Assembly (NCBI GenBank): GCA_029983595.1
Contig: JASBZD010000002.1
Coordinates: 1-46,620, forward strand
DNA length: 46,620 nt
DNA from: Peptoniphilaceae bacterium
GTDB lineage: Bacteria; Bacillota; Clostridia; Tissierellales; Peptoniphilaceae
Direction: 5' to 3'
Of this stretch, positions 26,042-34,946 are shown in pieces; within the stretch, counting starts at the first letter, position 1, and every line of letters begins with the position of its first letter. The notes beneath the pieces were generated by a model. It was not told the DNA's origin and searched no databases. It was given only the letters and a program-made list of their open reading frames with translations. Both the position numbers and the translations under genes were made by a program.

Positions 26042-27121
26042 ATGACAGACGATAAAAAATTAATATTAAAAATGTTAAAAGAGGGAAAAATCACAGAAGA
26101 AGAAGCTATTATGCTACTTGATTCTATTCAATCAGGCCCTCGTAGAGATAGAAAAAATAACCAAAGCGAGTTTGAAACTAGTATATTAGATAAAATCGGA
26201 GAAAGCTTTGCAAAATTTTCTAAAAGCGCTTCAGATATGATAAATAGCTTTGATTTTGATGATTTTGCGTTAAAATATAATTCTAATTATAAATCAAAAT
26301 CAGAAACTGAAAGAGTAGTTTCAGCAGATAGCGCAGAAAAAGAAAATATTGATTTAGAAATATCAAATAGAGATGGAAAAATCGAGATTTATACTTGGGA
26401 TAACGATACTATCGAGGCACGCGCTAACGTAGTATATAATGATAAATTCGTACCAGCTAGTTCTGATTTTATTAAAATAGAAGAAGAAGACGAAAAAATA
26501 ATTATTAAACCAGATTTTGCTAAAAAGAACGAAAGATATTTTAACCTTAATCTAACAGTAATTTTACCAAAAAAATTATTTAGATCTTTAAAAGTAAATT
26601 CAACTAACTCAAATATAATAATGAGAAATATTAAAGCTGAAGATCTTTTAATAAGTTCTACAAACTCTAGAATAAATATAAATGATATTAATGCTAAAAC
26701 TGCTAGAATCGAATCTACTAACGCTAGAATATATTTAGAAGATATTGAAGGCGAAAATTTAGAAATCGAAACTACTAATGGGAAAATAGATGTAGTTGAT
26801 GTTTCGTCTAATAAGGTAAATGTAAAAACTACTAATGGAGCTATAAATATAAACACTGTAAAACCTGAAGTAGAATCTCTAGATTTAAAATCATTTAATG
26901 GAAATATTTCAGTAAACTTAGGTGAAATTACTAAACCTATAAAAGCTAAAGCGTCTACATTTATTAAAACTATAGACACAAATAACATATCTAATAGCTT
27001 ATTTACTAACTATCTAACAGAAGATAATATGGTAATTGCTTTTACAGATGGATATGACGAAAATGAAGATAGACTAGATATTAATGCTGATACACATATC
27101 GGTTCAGTAAATATAAAATAA
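26042..27121 (+). CDS. SHOCT-like plus DUF4097 beta-repeat protein, YvlB-like (right copy)
   Basis: Identical to 10497-11576: 359 residues, N-terminal hairpin then DUF4097 repeats of the TTNGKIDVVDV type, no export signal. Third gene of the trio, ended by the bidirectional terminator at 27136-27172. Confidence 0.85.
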   Translation: MTDDKKLILKMLKEGKITEEEAIMLLDSIQSGPRRDRKNNQSEFETSILDKIGESFAKFSKSASDMINSFDFDDFALKYNSNYKSKSETERVVSADSAEKENIDLEISNRDGKIEIYTWDNDTIEARANVVYNDKFVPASSDFIKIEEEDEKIIIKPDFAKKNERYFNLNLTVILPKKLFRSLKVNSTNSNIIMRNIKAEDLLISSTNSRININDINAKTARIESTNARIYLEDIEGENLEIETTNGKIDVVDVSSNKVNVKTTNGAININTVKPEVESLDLKSFNGNISVNLGEITKPIKAKASTFIKTIDTNNISNSLFTNYLTEDNMVIAFTDGYDENEDRLDINADTHIGSVNIK

Positions 27122-27135
27122 AAATAAACATTAAA

Positions 27136-27172
27136 AAAGCATCTTGTGAGAATTTTACTCACTTGATGCTTT
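27136..27172. terminator. Bidirectional terminator, right copy
   Basis: Same hairpin as 11591-11627, between the convergent DUF4097 and CAP-domain genes. Confidence 0.85.
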
Positions 27173-27179
27173 ATTTTTA

Positions 27180-28157
27180 TTAATCTTCACTAAATATAAA
27201 GCTAATATACACTTTTCCATTTATATCATCTCTAAATACGCCAACTGCTCCATATTTAGAATCTTTATCTAGTAAATAATTATTATGCTCTTTGCTTGCT
27301 TGCCAATTTTCTAGTACTTTTTGTTGGTATAATGAATGGTAAGCTACATAAGCGTTAAAATTATGCGATTGTAGAAGTTCTCCATATGATGTAAGAGGAG
27401 CTAATCTGTCATTAGCTCCTTCATGAGATAATGCACCATAGGTAGATACATAATAAGTCTGTTCTTTAGCTCTAGCTTCAGCTAAGGCTTCTATATCATC
27501 TCTTGTAGAAAGCGCATTTAAACCATTTGCTAATCTATATTTATTTATCTCATCTAATATCTGTTTACCATGTTGCTCTGTGATATCAAGACCTTTTATC
27601 TTAAAACCATTATCTAGTGTATATTCTTTCACAGCTGTGTTAATTTTAGTTTTATCTAACTCTTTAACAGTTCTGTCTATTAAAACAGTTTTAGAACTCT
27701 GATCCCAATCTACTGAAAGTCCCATATATTCAGAAACATATCTAATCGGCACATAAGTTCTATCACCATAAGCAAAAGTATAGGCATCTGATACTAGTTC
27801 CGTCATTTTACCATTTTCACTCATTCTAACTATGTTTGAACCAAGTGTGAAAATCAGACTTCTATTACCTTGTTTTACAATAGCTAGATCTCTATCATTT
27901 GATTTTTCATAAGTTACTTCATATCCTAATTTTTCTGATACAAATCTTAATGGCAACATAATTCTGTCAAATCTAGTATCCGCAAACGCACGACCCATAT
28001 CTGATGGGATATTTTGGATATTTCCGTCGATAGATATTTTGATTTCGTCATTTGATATAAACTCCGGAAGCGAGCCTACTTCTACTGCACTAGCTATATT
28101 ATTTATAGAAAAAGCTAGCGTCATGGAAAGAAAAACAGTTAAAATTTTCTTTTTCAT
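27180..28157 (-). CDS. Secreted stalk-domain and CAP-domain protein (right copy)
   Basis: Identical to 11635-12612: signal peptide ending IASA, copper-amine-oxidase-N-like stalk motifs, and C-terminal CAP domain. The CTCAAATTTGAG palindrome upstream is repeated at 28221-28232. Confidence 0.88.
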   Translation of the reverse strand: MKKKILTVFLSMTLAFSINNIASAVEVGSLPEFISNDEIKISIDGNIQNIPSDMGRAFADTRFDRIMLPLRFVSEKLGYEVTYEKSNDRDLAIVKQGNRSLIFTLGSNIVRMSENGKMTELVSDAYTFAYGDRTYVPIRYVSEYMGLSVDWDQSSKTVLIDRTVKELDKTKINTAVKEYTLDNGFKIKGLDITEQHGKQILDEINKYRLANGLNALSTRDDIEALAEARAKEQTYYVSTYGALSHEGANDRLAPLTSYGELLQSHNFNAYVAYHSLYQQKVLENWQASKEHNNYLLDKDSKYGAVGVFRDDINGKVYISFIFSED

Positions 28158-28237
28158 TTTATATTATATCTCCTAAATATTTATATATTAAATTTTACCA
28201 AAATTTTAGATTTAAACCATCTCAAATTTGAGTCATT

Positions 28238-29890
28238 TTAATTTTTCGCTTCATTTATAGCGTCAGTTATAGTAGGAACTACCTGTTTTTTACGTGATAG
28301 TACACCTTTTGCTGTAAATTTACCATCTTTTATCTCTGAGTTAAAAGCTCTGGCTATCTGTTCTTTATATTTTCCAGTAATTATAATTTCTGAAGTTTCC
28401 TTAATTATATCGGTAAGAACTAGAACAAATGTCGAAATTTTATTCTTACTAGTTTCTGACTCCATCTCTTTAACTAAATCATCTTGAATCGAGCTAATCG
28501 ACTCTAGATCCATCGTAAAAACTTGTGCAATTCTCACATTTTCAGACTCTATCTCAAAAGATTTTACATCACCAGTTAGAAGGTCCTCTGCACTTTTTCC
28601 ATCAAGGCTAGTACCTGCTTTAAACATCTCTACAGAATATGAATCTTTATCTATTCCAGCAATTTTTGCCATAATATCTAATATTCTAGCATCTTCAGCA
28701 GTCGTTGTAGGACTAGATAATAGTAATGTATCAGAAATTATAGCACTAGCTAAAATACCAGCTATTTGACGAGATGGTCTAATCCCCTGTTCTAGATACA
28801 TTGACGACACAATAGTAGCAGTTGAGCCAACTGGCATATTTCTAAAAAACACTGGTTGATTTGTTGCAATGTTGGCCACTCTGTGATGATCAATAATCTC
28901 TATAATCTCTGCATACTCGATATCTTCTACCGCCTGATTTCGCTCATTATGATCTACCATAATAAGTGGTTTTTTTTCACTAGTTATAAGATGATATCTA
29001 GCAATAGAACCTACCACCTTTTTATTATTATCTACTACTGGATAGGCTCTATATCTAGTTTTTGTCATAATATCTTTTATCTCATCTATATAATCATTTT
29101 GATTAAAAAATATAAGATCATCAGATTTCATAACATAGCTAATCGGTAGAGAAAGTGGTAAAAGTCTGGCGGCCAAAAAGCTGTCTAATTTAGTCGATAA
29201 AATAGTTACATCATTCTCTTTTGCTAGTTTTAAAACTTCATCAGACACTAAAGCCCCCATCGTAACAATTAAAATAGAAACTTTTCTCTCAATAGCCTTT
29301 TTCTGTGATTCTTCTCGCCCAGCAACTATTACAATATCATCTTTAGAGATTGTATCATCTATATCGTTGGGATCAGCTGCAAAAACTCTCATCCTACCAG
29401 ATAATTCTCTATGATTTTCTGGTTTAAAAACTTCCTTAGCACGCAAAACTTCCTCAATATTAATTAAAGGGGTTTCTGCTCGTCCTAAAATAGAGTCATC
29501 CCAAATATCTAGATATGCATTAGTAAGGTTAGATAAAGTAACTACCCCGATAAGTTTTTCTTCTTCATCTACTATCTGAAGATTCTGTGCATTATGCTCT
29601 TTTATTAGTTCTAGCGCCTTATATAGAGAAATATCTTTAGAAACTATATTAGCTCTATCAATATCAATATCTAAAATTTGAGGCTTCATTGTAGTTTTTA
29701 AAATAGGAGGATTTATATCGAAGTAGTCTAGAATAAACTGAGTTTCGCGATTTATATCTCCTATCCTAATTGGCACGGCATTATATTCACCCATTAAATT
29801 TTTAAGCTCTGCATAAGCTATTGCAGAGCAAATTGAGTCAGAGTCTGGATTTCTATGACCTGACACATAAACTGTTTTTTTATTTTCCAT
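28238..29890 (-). CDS. ppaC: Manganese-dependent inorganic pyrophosphatase with CBS and DRTGG domains (right copy)
   Basis: Identical to 12693-14345: 550 residues, DHH/DHHA2 catalytic halves with two CBS and a DRTGG domain inserted. This copy keeps its ancestral context, 6 bp after ansA in the rnr-smpB-ansA-ppaC order, and should be transcribed from the rnr promoter near 33568 unless an internal promoter exists. Confidence 0.93.
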   Translation of the reverse strand: MENKKTVYVSGHRNPDSDSICSAIAYAELKNLMGEYNAVPIRIGDINRETQFILDYFDINPPILKTTMKPQILDIDIDRANIVSKDISLYKALELIKEHNAQNLQIVDEEEKLIGVVTLSNLTNAYLDIWDDSILGRAETPLINIEEVLRAKEVFKPENHRELSGRMRVFAADPNDIDDTISKDDIVIVAGREESQKKAIERKVSILIVTMGALVSDEVLKLAKENDVTILSTKLDSFLAARLLPLSLPISYVMKSDDLIFFNQNDYIDEIKDIMTKTRYRAYPVVDNNKKVVGSIARYHLITSEKKPLIMVDHNERNQAVEDIEYAEIIEIIDHHRVANIATNQPVFFRNMPVGSTATIVSSMYLEQGIRPSRQIAGILASAIISDTLLLSSPTTTAEDARILDIMAKIAGIDKDSYSVEMFKAGTSLDGKSAEDLLTGDVKSFEIESENVRIAQVFTMDLESISSIQDDLVKEMESETSKNKISTFVLVLTDIIKETSEIIITGKYKEQIARAFNSEIKDGKFTAKGVLSRKKQVVPTITDAINEAKN

Positions 29891-29896
29891 AATACC

Positions 29897-30922
29897 CTAT
29901 TTTACTTTTTCAAAAAATACACTATCATCTAAAAACTTATATAATTCTTCTTTATTAAATGTTTTTAGTCCAAGCTGTAATTTTACATAAGTATTCTCTA
30001 CTGAATTGTCATAGACTATTTTTAAATTATCTACTTTAACTAAGTTTTCAGAAGATTCATAAATTTCTTCGCTAGAGCTTACCTCAGTTATAAAAGCTGG
30101 AATATTTAGCTCTTCAGCACGTTTAAAAAGAGTGTTTATCGAAAATTCTGGCTCACTATCATCAGTATTTACAGTACCAGAGTGATAAGTTTCTACTACT
30201 ACCGCATCATAAGAGTCTAGATCGATTTTTTCATAATTTAACCCAACATAAGAGTAAAGCTTCAAAATATTAGGCTCTTCTATTTTATCAATATCAAATT
30301 TATAGTTAGATTTTTTTGAAAAATCAACACCGTCAAAAACCTCAACCTTATTATTCTCTACTCTTCCATAAATATGACCTCTATAGCTATCATATCCATC
30401 TCTAATCTGATCCATCTGTTTCATTCTAGAGCCTAGGTGGATTTCTACATCTTTAAGATCAATAGCATTCTTTTTATAAACTACAAAAGTCCCTCTAACT
30501 CCCTCAGTAAATATTAGATCTATTGCACCTAAAAAGTTTACTCGACCATTAGATTTTTCCATAGTTATAGGGTGATTAGCTCCAACTACTACTATTGGAG
30601 TATCAATATCGTTAAAATATAAAGATAATAAATTAGAAGTAAAAGCCATAGTATCTGTACCATGAGTTACAATAACTCCAGCATACTTGCTAAGATCTTT
30701 AGACTCAATCGCTTTTATAATTTTTCGTTGTTTATCAAAAGTCATATTTTCAGATAAAGTAAAAATAGGTCTTTCAATCTCAAACTCGAATCCATATTTT
30801 TCCTTTTTTTCGAGTACTTCCTTATACTCATAGATTCCAGATTTTTTAGCTAGACTTCTCACACCATCTGAAGATTCAGTCGCAAATGTACCACCAGTTT
30901 CCATTACTAATACTTTTTTCAT
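29897..30922 (-). CDS. ansA: Type I L-asparaginase (right copy)
   Basis: Identical to 14352-15377: 341 residues, METGGTFATES and VTHGTDTMAFTS blocks, cytosolic, ATG at 30922 after GAAGGAG. It lies 18 bp after the intact smpB, so this is the copy in its native operon. Confidence 0.92.
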   Translation of the reverse strand: MKKVLVMETGGTFATESSDGVRSLAKKSGIYEYKEVLEKKEKYGFEFEIERPIFTLSENMTFDKQRKIIKAIESKDLSKYAGVIVTHGTDTMAFTSNLLSLYFNDIDTPIVVVGANHPITMEKSNGRVNFLGAIDLIFTEGVRGTFVVYKKNAIDLKDVEIHLGSRMKQMDQIRDGYDSYRGHIYGRVENNKVEVFDGVDFSKKSNYKFDIDKIEEPNILKLYSYVGLNYEKIDLDSYDAVVVETYHSGTVNTDDSEPEFSINTLFKRAEELNIPAFITEVSSSEEIYESSENLVKVDNLKIVYDNSVENTYVKLQLGLKTFNKEELYKFLDDSVFFEKVK

Positions 30923-30940
30923 AAACACTCCTTCTTTCTA

Positions 30941-31405
30941 TTAATAATAATTTTTCATAGCTTTATCAATTTTGCGTTTAGTCTCACGCTCTCTTATAGC
31001 GTCTCTCTTATCATGTAATTTTTTACCACGAGCAAGCGCAATCTGAACTTTTACCATACCGCGATTAAGGTATAATTTTAAAGGAATAACAGTAAGTCCC
31101 TGTTTTTTTATCTCCTCATCAATTTTTCTAATTTGTTTTTTATGAAGTAATAGCCTTCTTGATCGAAGTGGATCTACATTAAATCTATTTCCCTCTTCAT
31201 ATGGAGAAATATGCATACTCTCTATAAAAGCCTCCCCATGTCTAATCGATATATACGCATCTTGTAGATTAGCAGAGCCTTTTCTTATAGATTTTACTTC
31301 AGTCCCCTTAAGCTCAATACCTGCTTCATAAGTTTCTTCTATAGTATATTCATGTCTTGCTTTTCTATTAGTTACTAAATCGCTGCTTTCTTTTTTTGCT
31401 ACCAA
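30941..31405 (-). CDS. smpB: SsrA-binding protein SmpB (intact)
   Basis: SmpB delivers tmRNA to stalled ribosomes for trans-translation. The 154-residue protein has the usual length, the core KARHEYTIEETYEAGIELKG and TEVKSIRKGSANLQDAYI, and the basic C-terminal tail that enters the mRNA channel. The start is the TTG at 31405-31403, since the family begins right there (MAKK-like) and no ATG is near. GAAAGGG, inside the end of rnr and 10 bases upstream, is the only ribosome binding site. It lies 5 bp after rnr, whose product is known to work with SmpB-tmRNA in degrading non-stop mRNAs. A second full SmpB sequence exists only as the C-terminal part of the chimera at 15396-16238. Confidence 0.94.
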   Translation of the reverse strand: MVAKKESSDLVTNRKARHEYTIEETYEAGIELKGTEVKSIRKGSANLQDAYISIRHGEAFIESMHISPYEEGNRFNVDPLRSRRLLLHKKQIRKIDEEIKKQGLTVIPLKLYLNRGMVKVQIALARGKKLHDKRDAIRERETKRKIDKAMKNYY

Positions 31406-31410
31406 TATAT

Positions 31411-33537
31411 CTAAACCCTTTCAACTAGCTTAAAGTCCACAATTGCCTTTTCTGCATCAGCATTTATTACCTCGATTATGAGCTTATCACCTAGATTAAA
31501 TTCTTTACCTTCTTTTTCTCCAATTGCCTTCATCTTATCTGGATCATATATATAAAAATCATCGTCTAAAATATTATAGCTAATTAGGCCCTCCACAGTA
31601 TTAGGTAGTTCTACAAATATACCAAATCCGGTAATTCCTGAAATAAGCCCCTCAAACTGCTCGCCAATATGATCTTCCATATATTCAGCTTTTTTAACTT
31701 TTTCTACATCTCTTTCAGCTTCTTGAGCTGTGCGTTCAGCAACACTTGAGCTATCTGCCACTTCTTTTAAAATACCAGAATAGTGCTCAATTCTACCCTC
31801 ATTTAGTTTTCCATTTAAGTTTTCTTTTATAATTCTATGAATTTGAAGATCTGGATAACGCCTAATTGGGGATGTAAAATGTGAATAATACTCTGAAGCT
31901 AGCCCAAAATGAAAATCCTGAACATTAGAATATCTAGCTTTTTTAAGACTTCTAAGCATCATTCTAGATACTACAGCCTCTTCTTTTTTCCCTTTTACAT
32001 CTCGTATAAGATTTTGAAGCTCTCGAGGATGGATTTCATTTTGAGTTAGTTTAATAGAATATCCTAACCCTCTAGCAAAATTTGTAAACTCATTTATTTT
32101 TTCCTCGTCTGGATATTCATGAATTCTATATAAGAATGGAACATCCATCCAGAAATAAGTTTCAGAAACCGTTTCATTAGCTAAAATCATAAATTCTTCA
32201 ATTAGACGATTAGCTACTCGTCTATCTTCTTTCTTAATATCTATAACTTTAGCATCTTTATCTAGATAGATTTTTCCTTCAGCAAAGTCAAAATCTATAG
32301 CCCCTTTAGACTCTCTTTTTCTATTTAGAATTTCCATTAGTTCTTTTGCATTATCTAGCTGAGTAATTAACTCTTCTCCATATCTTTTCGCTAGATAATC
32401 ATCGCCATTTTCTAGATAATTTGATACATCATCATAAATAAGTCTAGCGTTAGAATTTATTACAGATTCCACAATATTAGAGTTTTTTACTCCTCCATTT
32501 TTATCTACTTCCATAAATACCGAAAGAGTAAGTCTATCTACATCAGGATGAAGCGAGCAGATCCCATTAGATAGCTCTTTAGGAAGCATTGGTATAACTC
32601 GATCTATAAGATAGACAGAAGTACCGCGTTTTCTAGCCTCATTATCGATAGGAGAATTCTCTTTTACATAATGAGTTACATCAGCTATATGTACCCCAAG
32701 ATAGTAATTTCCATTATCTAATTTTTCTATAGATATAGCATCATCTAAATCCTTAGCATCAGCTCCATCTATAGTAAAAATATATTTATCTCTTAAATCA
32801 AGTCTTCCCTCTAGTTCATCTTCAGATACTTCATCTTCTAAATATTTTGCATCTTTTAAAACCTTTCTAGAAAACTCCATGCGTATTCCATGTGAGTAGG
32901 CTATAGATAATACATCTAACCCCTTCTCCCCAGGATATCCTAAAACCTCCGTGATTTTACCTTCTGGGTTTTTATTTCCTGTGGGATACTTAGTGATTTT
33001 TACATATACTTTCTGTCCATTTTTTGCATCACCAATATTTTTTTCTTTAATAAAAATATCAAAGTTTACTTTTTTATCATCAGGTATAACAAACCCAAAA
33101 TCGTCTTTATTATTTTTTTCTAAAGTCCCTACTAGCTTAGTAGTCTTTCTTTCAATGACCTCATTTATAACGCCAATATCACGCCTATCGCCTTTTCTAC
33201 GCTCTTTTATGGTAACTAAAACGCGATCTCCATTTAATGCTGAATTTAGATCATCTTTAGATATAAAAATATCCTCATCTCGTCCATCTACAATAACAAA
33301 CCCAAACCCAGCTTCAGCCATATCGAGAACCCCCTCAAAAGTTCTCTCGCGGTTAATATATTTAAAATTTCCCTTTTCGTCTTTTAATAATGAGTTGTCC
33401 TTTTTCATCTGATTTAGTGTATCTGATAAGATCCTCTTTTCTTTTTTATTAATTTCTAAAATCTTTGCTATATCATCTTCAGATAAAGCCATATCAGAAA
33501 ATTTTAAAATTTCTCTAATTTTTTCTTTAAGTGTCAT
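31411..33537 (-). CDS. rnr: Ribonuclease R
   Basis: A processive 3'-5' exoribonuclease that degrades structured RNA and non-stop mRNA. From the chosen ATG it is 708 residues. An N-terminal winged-helix segment (about 1-60) precedes cold-shock OB folds (about 65-225), the RNB catalytic domain (about 245-570) with FTIDGADAKDLDDAISIE, the aspartate cluster that binds Mg, and HFTSPIRRYPDL, then an S1 domain (about 622-705). The start at 33537 has GGA 7 bases upstream. A TTG four codons earlier is an alternative but has no site. It leads the rnr-smpB-ansA-ppaC operon. It lies just outside the duplicated unit: its stop codon (31413-31411) abuts the duplication's right end, so it remains single and intact. 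Confidence 0.95.
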   Translation of the reverse strand: MTLKEKIREILKFSDMALSEDDIAKILEINKKEKRILSDTLNQMKKDNSLLKDEKGNFKYINRERTFEGVLDMAEAGFGFVIVDGRDEDIFISKDDLNSALNGDRVLVTIKERRKGDRRDIGVINEVIERKTTKLVGTLEKNNKDDFGFVIPDDKKVNFDIFIKEKNIGDAKNGQKVYVKITKYPTGNKNPEGKITEVLGYPGEKGLDVLSIAYSHGIRMEFSRKVLKDAKYLEDEVSEDELEGRLDLRDKYIFTIDGADAKDLDDAISIEKLDNGNYYLGVHIADVTHYVKENSPIDNEARKRGTSVYLIDRVIPMLPKELSNGICSLHPDVDRLTLSVFMEVDKNGGVKNSNIVESVINSNARLIYDDVSNYLENGDDYLAKRYGEELITQLDNAKELMEILNRKRESKGAIDFDFAEGKIYLDKDAKVIDIKKEDRRVANRLIEEFMILANETVSETYFWMDVPFLYRIHEYPDEEKINEFTNFARGLGYSIKLTQNEIHPRELQNLIRDVKGKKEEAVVSRMMLRSLKKARYSNVQDFHFGLASEYYSHFTSPIRRYPDLQIHRIIKENLNGKLNEGRIEHYSGILKEVADSSSVAERTAQEAERDVEKVKKAEYMEDHIGEQFEGLISGITGFGIFVELPNTVEGLISYNILDDDFYIYDPDKMKAIGEKEGKEFNLGDKLIIEVINADAEKAIVDFKLVERV

Positions 33538-33567
33538 AATATTATCCAATCTTTATATTCTAACTAT

Positions 33568-33576
33568 ATTATATCA
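33568..33576 (-). promoter_or_regulatory. Extended -10 promoter for rnr-smpB
   Basis: On the minus strand TGATATAAT (33576-33568) is a perfect TGn-TATAAT extended -10, about 30 bases before the rnr ATG. No good -35 is visible, as is common for extended -10 promoters. Confidence 0.5.
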
Positions 33577-33598
33577 AAAATATATGGAAAATATGGGC

Positions 33599-33625
33599 AA
33601 AAAAATAAGCCCCATAAAAGGGCTT
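33599..33625 (-). terminator. Terminator after the 3D-domain gene
   Basis: AAGCCC (33625-33620, minus strand) pairs with GGGCTT (33612-33607), followed by A and seven T (33605-33599). It separates the 3D protein from rnr. Confidence 0.88.
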
Positions 33626-33633
33626 TAAATATT

Positions 33634-34536
33634 TTAATTATCTTCTAATACGTATACTCTTACTGGACGTCTACCAAATTTTAAGCAATAGTTATAATCT
33701 TCATAGAATAAATCTATTTTATTACCTTTAATAGCTCCACCAGTATCTTCAGCCACAGCCATCCCATAAGATGCAAATCCATCCATTGACTCGATATAAA
33801 GCTTAGATCCTAGAGGTATAACTCTTTTATCAACTGCTACTACACCAGGTCTAAGTTTAGTACCCATAGCAGTTACATTTCCCCACTGACCATTACATGC
33901 GCCATATGAATAAGCTGAACCATTCATTTCGATAACTTTTTTAACTTTCATACCATTGATAGTTTTTCCATTATTATCTTCTTCTACTTCAACTTTTCCA
34001 TGGTTAGTTTTAACAACTTGTGCAGTTTTAACTTCAGGTCCTACTTCTTTTATTTCATTTACTGGAGCATAAACTAACTCTTCTCTAATTACTCTATACT
34101 CTATGTCTTTTTCAGTACCTAGAGGATTATTAGAATAAACACCTACAGTCTGTTTTTTAAGACCATTTTTACCCTCTTGGATAACTTTTTCAGTACCAGG
34201 TTCTAGATCCTTATTTTCTCTTACTTCAGTTTCAAAAGGTATTTCACTATTATTATAAACTACATCTGTATATTTTCTATTGATAATAACAGTTCCATTA
34301 GATTCGCTAATTTCAGAATCTAAATCTGGGTAAGTATAATCTATAGTATCTATTATAAATCCTTGTTCGCTTAATATATCTCTTACAGTAGTGTTTTGAG
34401 TAGTAGAAACTATCTCTTCGCCATTATCAAGGATAACAACATCCTTTAAAACACCAGCGCCCATATTATTAAATGCTAAAACTCCCATTAACGCTACTGC
34501 GCTTAGTTTAATAGCGATTTTCTTACTAAAATTCAT
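33634..34536 (-). CDS. Secreted DUF348-G5-3D cell-wall protein, YabE-like
   Basis: A 300-residue exported protein. The N-terminal signal or anchor is at about 8-28, a DUF348 repeat at about 32-78 (VVILDNGEEIVSTTQNTTVR), a G5 domain at about 85-165 (ending in the GxxxTVGVYS region) and a C-terminal 3D domain at about 205-300. The 3D domain shows the three conserved aspartates in VAVDKRVIPLG, AEDTGGAIKG and KIDLF. The fold belongs to the Rpf/MltA-like peptidoglycan-cleaving group, so it probably cuts wall glycan, as Bacillus YabE/YocH relatives do. AAGGAGAG precedes the ATG at a longish 12-base spacing. TGTWAH-type repeats upstream (34580-34596) match the WalR consensus, and WalR controls such wall hydrolases in Bacillus. 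The gene is alone between terminators. Confidence 0.9.
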   Translation of the reverse strand: MNFSKKIAIKLSAVALMGVLAFNNMGAGVLKDVVILDNGEEIVSTTQNTTVRDILSEQGFIIDTIDYTYPDLDSEISESNGTVIINRKYTDVVYNNSEIPFETEVRENKDLEPGTEKVIQEGKNGLKKQTVGVYSNNPLGTEKDIEYRVIREELVYAPVNEIKEVGPEVKTAQVVKTNHGKVEVEEDNNGKTINGMKVKKVIEMNGSAYSYGACNGQWGNVTAMGTKLRPGVVAVDKRVIPLGSKLYIESMDGFASYGMAVAEDTGGAIKGNKIDLFYEDYNYCLKFGRRPVRVYVLEDN

Positions 34537-34579
34537 CTTAATACTTTCTCTCCTTAATTTTTACAAAATTGTAAATATT

Positions 34580-34596
34580 TGTTACTTTTTTGTAAC
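34580..34596 (+). promoter_or_regulatory. WalR-like box TGTTAC-N5-TGTAAC
   Basis: TGTTAC (34580-34585), TTTTT, TGTAAC (34591-34596) fits the published TGTWAH-N5-TGTWAH consensus exactly, with an extra TGTAAA half-site at 34570-34575. It lies about 45 bases upstream of the 3D-domain cell-wall gene. The match is seen; the WalR assignment is an inference. Confidence 0.45.
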
Positions 34597-34663
34597 TTTT
34601 AGAATTGATGTTAAGATATTAATACATTAACTAAACTATGTCAATTTTTAGTGAATGCTTAAC

Positions 34664-34683
34664 AATGGCTTAATTAAGCCATT
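34664..34683. repeat. 20-bp perfect palindrome in the regulatory gap
   Basis: AATGGCTTAATTAAGCCATT is self-complementary over all 20 bases. It lies in the middle of the 410-bp divergent gap 34537-34946, not beside any gene end, so an operator or dimer-binding site is more likely than a terminator. It is not followed by a T run on either strand. Confidence 0.6.
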
Positions 34684-34757
34684 TTATAAAGATACATATT
34701 TTATATATAATTATTTAATAACTATTATTTGGCTATATTGCTAGCTTATAGCTTAAT

Positions 34758-34774
34758 ATTACAAAACGGTAACA
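34758..34774 (-). promoter_or_regulatory. Second WalR-like box TGTTAC-N5-TGTAAT
   Basis: On the minus strand TGTTAC (34774-34769), five bases, TGTAAT (34763-34758). It overlaps the perfect palindrome GTAACAATATTGTTAC (34769-34784), and more half-sites follow on the plus strand (TGTAAT 34789, TGTAAA 34798). The rest of the gap is AT-rich with nothing else recognised. Confidence 0.4.
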
Positions 34775-34883
34775 ATATTGTTACAATCTGTAATATTTGT
34801 AAAGATTTTCTTAAAATATAACAAAATATAAGAATATTACTAGTTTTTAGAAAACTTTTATTATCTAAATAATAAGAAATGTT

Positions 34884-34911
34884 TTGTCTATTATGTTAAA
34901 ATAATTATACA
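34884..34911 (+). promoter_or_regulatory. Promoter for the SLH-transglutaminase gene
   Basis: TTGTCT (34884-34889), 16 bases, TATACA (34906-34911). The predicted transcript leader is about 30 bases before the GTG start at 34947. Confidence 0.45.
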
Positions 34912-34946
34912 ATTAGTAAAAATAATAATTATTTTTTTAATATAGG

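Larger units (their letters stand above)
15862..31409. repeat. 15.5-kb direct tandem duplication, right copy
   Basis: This is the second, head-to-tail copy of the unit. It begins inside ribU (truncated here) and ends at the native smpB/rnr boundary. It shares three bases (ATA, 15862-15864) with the left copy at the junction. Right of 31409 the sequence is unique and begins with the rnr stop codon. Confidence 0.95.

Noticed and set aside
317..31409. Composite transposon or integrative element as cause of the repeat
   Set aside because: No transposase, integrase, terminal inverted repeat or tRNA target is present, and the gene content is ordinary core chromosome.
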